DNA of 33,982 nt from Verrucomicrobiota bacterium. Its GTDB lineage: Bacteria > Verrucomicrobiota > Verrucomicrobiia > Limisphaerales > UBA1100. The notes beneath the pieces were generated by a model, which ran no database searches, was not told the DNA's origin, and was given only the letters and a program-made list of their open reading frames with translations. Shown piece by piece: positions 26,596-33,982 of the stretch. Positions within the stretch are counted from its first letter, which is position 1, and every line of letters starts with the position of its first letter. Made by a program: the position numbers and the translations under genes. The stretch covers positions 1 through 33,982 of the forward strand of contig JASLKQ010000031.1 of NCBI GenBank assembly GCA_030747505.1, in the 5' to 3' direction.

Positions 26596-27527
26596 TTTTC
26601 AGGATCAATGTTGCGACCCTCATCAAGCACACGTGCAGGGACCGGTTTAAGATCATAAACCAATCCGAGCCATGACATGATTTTCAAGCCGTAGTAAGTT
26701 GGATCAATCTCCCACCAATAAAAACCCTGGCGGGTAGAATGCATATAGTAGTGATGATTGTTGTGCCAGCCCTCTCCAAGAGTGACTAGAGACAGCCAAA
26801 AATTGTTCCGGCTCTGATCTCCGGTATCAAACCTCTGTTTTCCGTATATATGAGCTAAGGAATTGATCGTTGAGGTTCCATGGAAAAGAACCGTGGTACT
26901 GATAAAGAACCCCCAAATCAAAATTTGCCATCCATTTGTTTGCAAAGATGGCCATTTTGCACCCGACCAATCACCAAGGAAATAAAGTCCTGCCGCCATC
27001 ACTGCAGGCACCAACTTGTTGAAACGATTAAGAAATACCAGTTCGGGATATTTCGAAAAATCCTTTATTGAATCATAGTCAGTGGCAAAATTCTTGGGGC
27101 TCGCAATCCAGCCAATATGGGACCAAATAAAATTGTGGGTATGTGGCGAGTGTACATCCTTCTCCTGATCTGATTCGTTATGATGCCTGCGGTGATGAGC
27201 AGCCCACCAGAGGGCCCCCCTTTGAACTGCCGTTGATGCTGCGACGGCAAATAGAAACTGCATTAACCGGCTGGTTTTAAATGTACGATGGGAAAAGTAC
27301 CTGTGGAGAAACGCCGTAATGGCGAACATGCGAGTGAAATACAGCGTTAGAGCCAAGATAACCGCAAACCAACTCCAGCCAACCCATATAATTCCTAAAC
27401 ATCCCAAGTGCAAGAAGATCAGTGAGAAGCATCGGGCAGGGTCAAGTGAATGAGAATCCTCTTCATTCAATTCATCGCGATACTCAGAATCGAAAGTCCG
27501 CAAAGCAGATTTGAAATTGGTTTTCAA
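26592..27527 (-). CDS. Fatty acid desaturase (acyl-CoA delta-9 desaturase type)
   Basis: Three histidine boxes: HRYFSHRTF, HHRRHHNESD, WHNNHHYY; hydrophobic segments; FWLSLVTLGEGWHNNHHYYMHSTRQGFYWWEIDPTYY. Confidence 0.93.
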   Translation of the reverse strand: MKTNFKSALRTFDSEYRDELNEEDSHSLDPARCFSLIFLHLGCLGIIWVGWSWFAVILALTLYFTRMFAITAFLHRYFSHRTFKTSRLMQFLFAVAASTAVQRGALWWAAHHRRHHNESDQEKDVHSPHTHNFIWSHIGWIASPKNFATDYDSIKDFSKYPELVFLNRFNKLVPAVMAAGLYFLGDWSGAKWPSLQTNGWQILIWGFFISTTVLFHGTSTINSLAHIYGKQRFDTGDQSRNNFWLSLVTLGEGWHNNHHYYMHSTRQGFYWWEIDPTYYGLKIMSWLGLVYDLKPVPARVLDEGRNIDPEK

Positions 27528-27548
27528 TTAAAGAAATGCAAACGGTAT

Positions 27549-28979
27549 TTATCTTTTCGGTGCGTCCTTGGTGGCACCGACCTCCTTGCGCCATTCAATT
27601 AACTGACTAAGCAGTTCGCGGCGTTTGTCGGGCCGCTGGCTGGCGAGGTTGGTTCTTTCACCCGGATCACTGTCCAGATGGTACAGCTCAGGGGTGTTTT
27701 CGTCAAAACTCTCAATCAATTTCCAGTCGCCAACGCGAATGGCTCCGCCGGATTTACCGCCAAGGAAATGAGGTTTTTCAAGAGGATAATGCCAGTGTAA
27801 TGCCTTGCGCGCAGGGGCCGCTTCTGGATCTCGCCAAGTTTGCAGTATGGACACCCCATCAAGGGTTTGGGATTTATCCGGAGTAATATCGGCGGCTTCC
27901 AGAAGGGTCGGGTAAAGATCGACGTTGGAGGTTGGTTGTTCAGATATCTTGCCTGCAGGGGTTTCACCAGGCCAGCTGACAATAAAGGGAACCCGTATTC
28001 CCCCTTCATAAAGCTGACTTTTTCCTCCACGTAGAGGGGCATTTGAGGTGACATTTAATTCGCCGCCATTATCACTGCTGAAAATTATAATGGTATCTTC
28101 TTCCAGATTGAGTTGTTGAAGCTTTTTCATGATGAGTCCGATGCCGCTATCGATGCTCTCCAGCATGGCGGCCAGGTGGGGGTTGTGGTCGCCGGCCCAG
28201 TGGTTTAAGGCATCGCCTTCATGGCCCGAATCCTTGCAGAGATAACATCGCTCACGGGTGCTTTTACCCGGTTGATGTTTCTTGCGGTATTTTTCCACCA
28301 GATCGGGTCTCCCATTTAGAATCGTGTGGGGTGCGTAGTGGGCCAGATATAGAAAGAAGGGCTTGTCCTTGTTATTTTCGATAAACCCAATTGCTTCGTT
28401 ATTGAGCCGGTCCGTCAGGTATTCATCCTTGCCGAGCTTGTTTTTGGGCAGGTCAATCCAACTAATGGGTTGGGTGCGGAAAACATACGGAAAAAAGTTT
28501 GCCCCGTTTCCAACTCCTTTGATCTCACTGCCGGTATTCCAGCCAAAACCATGATCGACAGGGCGCACGACTTTTTTGGCACCATGATATTTGTAGCCTG
28601 AGAGATGCCATTTTCCGATCATACCAGTGGTGTAACCGTTTTTTTGCAGCATCTCGGGCAACGTGACATGCCGGGCAGAGAGACCGTTTTCTGAATCGGG
28701 CCTAAGATAATCCAGTATGCCCACCCGCGCAGGATATTGGCCGGTCAAAAATGCGGCACGATAAGGTGAACACACCGGAGCCGAAGCGTAGGCATGAGTG
28801 AATTTGAGTCCGCGCTTGGCGAGTGCATCCAGATGCGGGGTCTCGTTGAATTTGTTCCCGTAGCACCCCAGTTCTGACCAGCCGAGATCATCGGCCAAGA
28901 CAAAGATAATGTTTGGAGGCTTGGCCCACGTTGAGTCCAGACTCAAACAAATGAGAGCTAGGAGTAAGGCCCGTCTCAT
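27549..28979 (-). CDS. Sulfatase, secreted
   Basis: PPNIIFVLADDLGWSELGCYGNKFNETPHLDALAKRG; CSPYRAAFLTGQYPAR; GKWHLSG; FSSDNGGE. Confidence 0.95.
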   Translation of the reverse strand: MRRALLLALICLSLDSTWAKPPNIIFVLADDLGWSELGCYGNKFNETPHLDALAKRGLKFTHAYASAPVCSPYRAAFLTGQYPARVGILDYLRPDSENGLSARHVTLPEMLQKNGYTTGMIGKWHLSGYKYHGAKKVVRPVDHGFGWNTGSEIKGVGNGANFFPYVFRTQPISWIDLPKNKLGKDEYLTDRLNNEAIGFIENNKDKPFFLYLAHYAPHTILNGRPDLVEKYRKKHQPGKSTRERCYLCKDSGHEGDALNHWAGDHNPHLAAMLESIDSGIGLIMKKLQQLNLEEDTIIIFSSDNGGELNVTSNAPLRGGKSQLYEGGIRVPFIVSWPGETPAGKISEQPTSNVDLYPTLLEAADITPDKSQTLDGVSILQTWRDPEAAPARKALHWHYPLEKPHFLGGKSGGAIRVGDWKLIESFDENTPELYHLDSDPGERTNLASQRPDKRRELLSQLIEWRKEVGATKDAPKR

Positions 28980-29419
28980 TCTCCAATGATTTCGAAGATG
29001 GCTTCCACTTCCACTGCCGCACCAGTGGGTAATGCCGCAAATCCGAGTGCGCTACGGGCGTGATAGCCATCATTCTCTTTTCCATATATCTTGTGTAAAA
29101 GGTCCGACGCGCCATTGATGACCAGATGCTGGTCGGTGAAGTCCGGTGCGGAATAAACGCAGCCCAATAGTTTAATTACCTTCAGACCGTTGATTGTTCC
29201 ATGTGCATTATGAACGGAATTTAAAATCTTTTTTGCACAATCTTCGGCTGCCGCATAACCCTCTTCAACGGATAAGCCGGCTCCAAGCACACCTGTGGCA
29301 GTGCTGGTGTGACCGGAAGTGATGAGAAGATTTCCACTGCGGATACATAGGTTCAGATAGCCTGGTTCTTGGTCGGTAAATTCAACGCCTAGTTCCTTTG
29401 CCTTGTCCTCAGGGTTCAT
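28976..29419 (-). CDS. RidA (YjgF/YER057c/UK114) family protein
   Basis: GNLLITSGHTSTATGVLGAGLSVEEGYAAAEDCAKKILNSV; ARSALGFAALPTGAAVEVEAIFEI. Confidence 0.9.
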   Translation of the reverse strand: MNPEDKAKELGVEFTDQEPGYLNLCIRSGNLLITSGHTSTATGVLGAGLSVEEGYAAAEDCAKKILNSVHNAHGTINGLKVIKLLGCVYSAPDFTDQHLVINGASDLLHKIYGKENDGYHARSALGFAALPTGAAVEVEAIFEIIGE

Positions 29420-29467
29420 GGGGTGATTGTAGGGGCTGGGGCTCCGGGAGAAAGCTCAATTTTTGAA

Positions 29468-30829
29468 CTAAAACAGAGGTAAAGGAACCCCCTCACAAAG
29501 TTTGAGGGGCCGACCGAGTGGATCAATCAGTTCGGTCAGGGGATCAATCCCCATGGCTTTGAAGGCGGTGGCATGGATATCGGCGGGTGAACAGGGATTG
29601 GAACCAGGCTCTGCGCCCTTGCGATCGCTGGAGCCATAGACTTGGCCGCCTCGAATGCCTCCACCGGCCAGGGCCAGTGAGTAGACGCCCGGATGATGGT
29701 CGCGCCCGCCGTTATTATTGATCTTGGGCGTGCGGCCGAAATCCGTGAGGAACACCACCAGGGTTTCATCCAGCATCCCTCTCATTTCCAGATCGGTCAG
29801 TAGCGCAGACACCGCGCGGTCAAACACCGGTAGCAGTCGATTTTTCATTTTTGGAAAATGTCCGCGGTGAGTGTCCCAATTGTCGCCTCCACCACCGGCA
29901 AGATCGCCCGCTGAACAAAGCGCTTGCACCACCGGTACACCGGCCTCAACCAGGCGCCGGGAAAGCAGCAGGGTTTGCCCTCCCATGTGGTCACCATACA
30001 TATCTCGAATGCGGGGGTCTTCCTTCTCAAGGTCGTACGCTTCACGCACCGGTGATCCGAGCAGCATATCTGCGGCCATGCGGCGGTAGTGATCCAGTTT
30101 CTCGTATTCGGTTTCCGCCCCGCGGCGTTGGCCGAGGTTGTTGTCCAGTCGATCAAGCAGTGTGCGCCGGTCACTCACGCGGTTTTTATCCAGATTCAAG
30201 TTCAGGTTCAGCTCGCGGTCGGTATAACGGTTAACTCCACCGTAGGGTTGACCTGCGGGTGTGCGCATGAGGATGGGGTCGTATTTTGATCCGAGCCACC
30301 CCGCTCCCTCGCCGGCCATCTGTGTGCCGTTGTCATACATTGAATAAGGCATCCGGATGGCCCGGGGAGTTCCGGTATCTGAATTATGAAAATGCGCAAT
30401 CATTGAGGCCATTGAAGGCCAGTTACTACGGCTCTTGGCCTTGATGGCACCCTCTGGATTGTGACCGGTCATGTTTACGTACATGCCCTGTTGATGTCCA
30501 CCGTGCTTGTGATTTACAGAGCGGACGATGGCGAGCTTGTCCGAGTGTTTGGCAATCAGTGGAATGTGCTCGCAAAAATGAATACCCGGCGTGGCGGTCT
30601 TGATGGGTTTGAATTCACCGCGAAATTCAGACGGTGCCTCTGGCTTGGGGTCAAACGATTCGTAGTGACTCATGCCACCCCAAGTGTAGATGATGATGCA
30701 GGACTTGGCCTTGCGCGGATGGCGATCGCCGGATTTTGCTTGCGCCTTGAAAAAGGTCGGCAAGGTGAAGCCTGCCAGGCCCACGCTTGAGCGCAGAAAA
30801 TCACGTCTTGAATATTGCAGGCTTAACAT
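29468..30829 (-). CDS. DUF1501 domain-containing secreted protein with Tat-like N-terminus
   Basis: SRRDFLRSSVGLAGFTLP twin-arginine; KSCIIIYTWGGMSHYESFDPKPEAPSEFRGEFKPIKTATPGIHFCEHIPLIAKHSDKLAIVRSVNHKHGGHQQG; VVFLTDFGRTPKINNNGGRDHHPGVYS. Confidence 0.93.
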   Translation of the reverse strand: MLSLQYSRRDFLRSSVGLAGFTLPTFFKAQAKSGDRHPRKAKSCIIIYTWGGMSHYESFDPKPEAPSEFRGEFKPIKTATPGIHFCEHIPLIAKHSDKLAIVRSVNHKHGGHQQGMYVNMTGHNPEGAIKAKSRSNWPSMASMIAHFHNSDTGTPRAIRMPYSMYDNGTQMAGEGAGWLGSKYDPILMRTPAGQPYGGVNRYTDRELNLNLNLDKNRVSDRRTLLDRLDNNLGQRRGAETEYEKLDHYRRMAADMLLGSPVREAYDLEKEDPRIRDMYGDHMGGQTLLLSRRLVEAGVPVVQALCSAGDLAGGGGDNWDTHRGHFPKMKNRLLPVFDRAVSALLTDLEMRGMLDETLVVFLTDFGRTPKINNNGGRDHHPGVYSLALAGGGIRGGQVYGSSDRKGAEPGSNPCSPADIHATAFKAMGIDPLTELIDPLGRPLKLCEGVPLPLF

Positions 30830-30915
30830 CGTGCCTTGGATTCCTTGGGCTACCCAGTCACCCGGAAAATCTAGCCTATTGAGTCTATTATCTCAAGGCC
30901 GCAGCTTTAACCGTG

Positions 30916-31146
30916 TTACTTGGGGATAATCGCCTTCGCCATCTTGGTGGTGGCCACAAAGTAACCCAGAGGCTTGTCCTTCTCATCGGTCACCAACCAC
31001 ACGGCATCGGAATAGGTGTTTTGCTGCCGTTCACCGTCCTTGGCAATTTCGCCGTAGAGCTTGCGCGCTCCACCGTAATCAATCCAGTAGAGTTTGACAT
31101 TCTTATCGCTCTTATTCTGGAAGGTTACGATGGTGAAAGAGCCGGT
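30916..31146 (-). other. VHL beta-domain-like region of the LRR protein
   Basis: TGSFTIVTFQNKSDKNVKLYWIDYGGARKLYGEIAKDGERQQNTYSDAVWLVTDEKDKPLGYFVA lines up by eye with human VHL [58 protein letters not shown]. Confidence 0.65.
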
Positions 31147-31776
31147 CTGGGATTTCGACGGCGGCTTCTCTTTTCCCTCCGCCGGGAGCCATTTCAGGTT
31201 ATCCTCAGGCTTGGGCTCAGGCTTCTTTACCGCGACCACCTTGCTTAGATCAATGCCACGCACCACCTTCACACCCGGTAGCGTCTTCTTAAGCTTCTCG
31301 ATGCCTTCTTCAGTAACCTTGGTTTGCCACACATATAACTGCTTCAGATTTTTGAGTCCGGTCAACTGATCCAGTGCCTTGTCTGTGATCTTGGTGCCGT
31401 AGAGGTTGAGGTACTCCAGATCGGCCAAACCGGCGAGCTGGCCAATACCCGCATCATCAATCTGGGTGCGCTCCAGATGCAGTCGACGGAGTTTACTGAG
31501 GCCCTTGAGGTGCACCAGGCCGGCACTGGTGATCCGGGTGTCGCGCAGGTTCAACACCACCACGTTTTTGAGCGCGGCCACATGCCTCAATCCCTCGTCG
31601 GTCAGTTCCCGTCCGCGAAGATGAAACTCCACTTCCCAGCTTCCTGATTCGCCAGGCCAGGGAAGGATGAGTCCCCCCAGTTTTTTAATCGCGCCAATGG
31701 AAGGCTTCTCCGCCGCGTTAGCTGTGAGGGTGTTAGCGATCAGTAAAGACAAAATCAGGTAAAGATAAGGTGACAT
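30916..31776 (-). CDS. Secreted leucine-rich repeat protein with C-terminal VHL-beta-like domain
   Basis: ATG at 31776 with AGGAG 7 nt upstream and signal peptide MSPYLYLILSLLIANTLTANA. About four LRRs (LKNVVVLNLRDTRITSAGLVHLKGLSKLRRLHLERTQIDDAGIGQLAGLADLEYLNLYGTKITDKALDQL). Confidence 0.85.
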   Translation of the reverse strand: MSPYLYLILSLLIANTLTANAAEKPSIGAIKKLGGLILPWPGESGSWEVEFHLRGRELTDEGLRHVAALKNVVVLNLRDTRITSAGLVHLKGLSKLRRLHLERTQIDDAGIGQLAGLADLEYLNLYGTKITDKALDQLTGLKNLKQLYVWQTKVTEEGIEKLKKTLPGVKVVRGIDLSKVVAVKKPEPKPEDNLKWLPAEGKEKPPSKSQTGSFTIVTFQNKSDKNVKLYWIDYGGARKLYGEIAKDGERQQNTYSDAVWLVTDEKDKPLGYFVATTKMAKAIIPK

Positions 31777-31816
31777 CGTATTTCTCCTATAATTTAAAAT
31801 GAAGTGAACAGGCAAT

Positions 31817-32590
31817 TTATTGCTTTCCATTGCTTGATTCCAAGCGATGGGAGAGCAGCCACGCATACACTTTTTCATTGGCGTAGGTTTTACTCCACGA
31901 GTTGTGGTTTACCCCGGGATAGATTGTCAGCTTGGCCTTGGTGCCGCCTGCCTTTTTAATGGCATCGACCATCGATTGGCTCCGTGAAGCCGGGACTACG
32001 CGATCGGCTCCCCCGTGAAAGGCCCAGATGGGAATCCCGGTTATTTTTTTTGCCGTGGAAGGGTCGCCCCCGCCACAAACTGGCGCCACCGCAGCAAACA
32101 GTTTCGGGTACTTCGCGATCATCGCCCAGGTGCCGTATCCTCCCATACTCAAACCGGTGCAGTAGATTTGTGATCGGTCAATCTTGTGTGAGGTTGCAAC
32201 ATGCTCGATGAGTGAATGCAGTTGTGCCGAATCCCAACGTTTGTTTTTCGGGCATTGCGGGGAGATTACAATAAACGGGAAATCCTTCTTTGAACCCACC
32301 CGCTTTGGTGGCCCCCATTTTTTGACCTGATTCAGATTGCTGCCGCGCTCTCCGGCACCGTGCAGAAACAGCATCAGCGGCCACGATTTCTTCTGGCCGT
32401 AAGATTTGGGCAGGAAGAGCCAGTAATCAAGGGTTGTCTCCTTGTTGCCGATCTTAATTTTTAATTCCTGGGCTGTTTGCGTGCCAGGCTTGGCCTCGGC
32501 GGCCATCATGGGTCCGGGACCAGCGAGGAGCAGGACGGTCATGGCTAAAGGGAACATCGATTGTATTTTATGGGTAATAAATTTCATCAT
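31817..32590 (-). CDS. Secreted alpha/beta hydrolase (PHB-depolymerase/esterase-like)
   Basis: WPLMLFLHGAGERGSN; IYCTGLSMGGYGTWAMIAKYPKLFAAVAPVCGGGD; IPIWAFHGGADRVVPASRSQ. Confidence 0.9.
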   Translation of the reverse strand: MMKFITHKIQSMFPLAMTVLLLAGPGPMMAAEAKPGTQTAQELKIKIGNKETTLDYWLFLPKSYGQKKSWPLMLFLHGAGERGSNLNQVKKWGPPKRVGSKKDFPFIVISPQCPKNKRWDSAQLHSLIEHVATSHKIDRSQIYCTGLSMGGYGTWAMIAKYPKLFAAVAPVCGGGDPSTAKKITGIPIWAFHGGADRVVPASRSQSMVDAIKKAGGTKAKLTIYPGVNHNSWSKTYANEKVYAWLLSHRLESSNGKQ

Positions 32591-32629
32591 AACAGAGCGG
32601 GTTTTGTTTCAGGAGTATATTGTTTTGTT

Positions 32630-33772
32630 TTAATTGGAGAGGTTCTTGGGAATGCTGCCATCGCCGGTGGCTTTTCCGTCTTCAAGAATCCACGCGAGGT
32701 TGAAACGGGCGACAGCAGAGCCGCCCTTGGGGCCGCCTTCAAAGTGATGGAAAATCATGCCTTCGGTTATGGTGCCGGGGCGACCGGAGGTGACAGAAGA
32801 GTAGGCATGGCGTCCGGCGAAAACCAGCCGTTTAACCGGCCATGTTTTGCCTCCATCAAAGCTTGCCCATACGGTTCCGTGGTCACGGCCACTGGGACTG
32901 TCACAGTTGCTGTAGATCAAAATATCACGGCCTTTGACTGCAAGGCGTGTGAGCCCAGCCATGCAGCCATAGTCGGTATTCTGCGGCCCATCGGGAAGCA
33001 CTTCACAAAACTTTAGGTTTTTCCATGTCTTGCCCCCATCAGTGCTGGTGGCGGTCCAGCGCCTGCGCGGATTGGCGCCTTCCTCGGCCCAGTGACGACG
33101 TGAGTTATAATAGATGGTGCCATTGGCCAATTCTGCCAGAGTCGCCTCACCGGTGCCTTTGGCCGGGAAAGGATCACTGGTGTGCCACGTTTTGCCTCCA
33201 TCATCGCTATAGATGGCGTTGGTATAATGCTGAGGCCATTTACTGCGATGATTTTGGCCGGCATAAAAGCGTGAAGGACGAATCAACCGGCCCTTGTGCT
33301 TTCCATGACGCAGGGTGATACCGTGCTCGTTCATGTGCATGGAAGGAGCGTTGCCTTCGGCGTCGGGGTGAATTGTTACCTCAATCTTCTTCCAGGATTT
33401 GCCATCGTCTGAGCTACGGAATACCCGCAATGGTGCCGGCGGATGGCGATCCTCTACGAAAGCAAGGATATCGCCTGAGGTTTCATCCACCGTCAGCCCC
33501 CCGCACTGGAAGCCCGGTTTGGAAATGACAATCTCTGGTCCCCAGGTCTTGCCGCCATCTTCACTACGCTTGGCGCGCACATGGCTTGTTCCCCACGTGG
33601 CCACCACCGTGCCCTTCATGGTGACGACAATATTGCCAAAGCGTTCGCCCTTGAACACCTGCTGGATATCAAGATGCGGTTTGCCAAGATGCGGCTTGAG
33701 CGGTCCTTCGAGTGATTTGCATCCCGTCGAACAAATCCCAGCGAATAAAAGGATGGTAAGAACTTTTTTCAT
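32630..33772 (-). CDS. Sialidase/BNR-repeat (Asp-box) family lipoprotein
   Basis: Five Asp-box-like repeats: SEDGGKTWG, SSDDGKSWK, SDDGGKTWH, STDGGKTWK, SFDGGKTWP. Lipobox GICSTGC from the ATG at 33772. Confidence 0.88.
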   Translation of the reverse strand: MKKVLTILLFAGICSTGCKSLEGPLKPHLGKPHLDIQQVFKGERFGNIVVTMKGTVVATWGTSHVRAKRSEDGGKTWGPEIVISKPGFQCGGLTVDETSGDILAFVEDRHPPAPLRVFRSSDDGKSWKKIEVTIHPDAEGNAPSMHMNEHGITLRHGKHKGRLIRPSRFYAGQNHRSKWPQHYTNAIYSDDGGKTWHTSDPFPAKGTGEATLAELANGTIYYNSRRHWAEEGANPRRRWTATSTDGGKTWKNLKFCEVLPDGPQNTDYGCMAGLTRLAVKGRDILIYSNCDSPSGRDHGTVWASFDGGKTWPVKRLVFAGRHAYSSVTSGRPGTITEGMIFHHFEGGPKGGSAVARFNLAWILEDGKATGDGSIPKNLSN

Positions 33773-33879
33773 GGACGGAGCTGAGCATGACGCCGGGCTG
33801 GCGTATGGCAATTGAAAATGGACGGAACTGTCTTAAGTTTTTTATCGTCAGACGGTGTGTAATTCATAGAATCCGCGCC

Positions 33880-33982
33880 TTGAAACCTGTCCTCCGATTA
33901 TTTCTACTGATGGCCCTGTGCCTTTGTGCTGGCTGCTATTCGGCCGGAGGCAAGCCGGTAGGTTTGTTATCAGCCCTCCGCA
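33880..33982 (+). CDS. Putative lipoprotein N-terminus, truncated by right window edge
   Basis: TTG start; MKPVLRLFLLMALCLCAGCYSAGGKPVGLLSALR: signal peptide with lipobox, open to the window end. Confidence 0.5.
   Translation, partial: MKPVLRLFLLMALCLCAGCYSAGGKPVGLLSALR

Noticed and set aside
1-33982. CRISPR arrays, tRNA/rRNA genes, transposases, integrases or phage genes
   Set aside because: Looked for direct repeats, cloverleaf-like intergenic sequence and mobile-element protein motifs by eye; none seen. Almost all sequence is coding.

Overview
The window looks like a Verrucomicrobiota/Planctomycetota-type (PVC) chromosome segment; this is inferred from the protein families, with no taxonomic marker present. 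It is dominated by secreted catabolic and redox proteins: three Cys-type sulfatases, PVC-type dehydrogenase/CxxCH cytochromes (one split in two, one 1270-aa multidomain protein), four PQQ-like beta-propeller proteins (one truncated by the left edge), a neutral ceramidase-family protein, GDPD, metallophosphoesterase, two alpha/beta hydrolases, an orphan DUF1501 protein, an Asp-box sialidase-like protein, RidA and a transaldolase. Two parts stand out. (1) A tightly overlapping minus-strand lipid-modification operon (about 27527 down to 19720) encodes a fatty-acid desaturase, a FAD amine-oxidase-like protein, DUF1365, a CFA-synthase-like enzyme, a DUF1475-like membrane protein, a DUF1295 reductase-like protein with an apparent frameshift, a methyltransferase strikingly like plant coclaurine N-methyltransferases, and a PQQ-like lipoprotein joined by a TTGA overlap. 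(2) A secreted leucine-rich-repeat protein ends in a domain resembling the VHL (von Hippel-Lindau) beta domain. No tRNA, rRNA, CRISPR array or mobile element was recognised.
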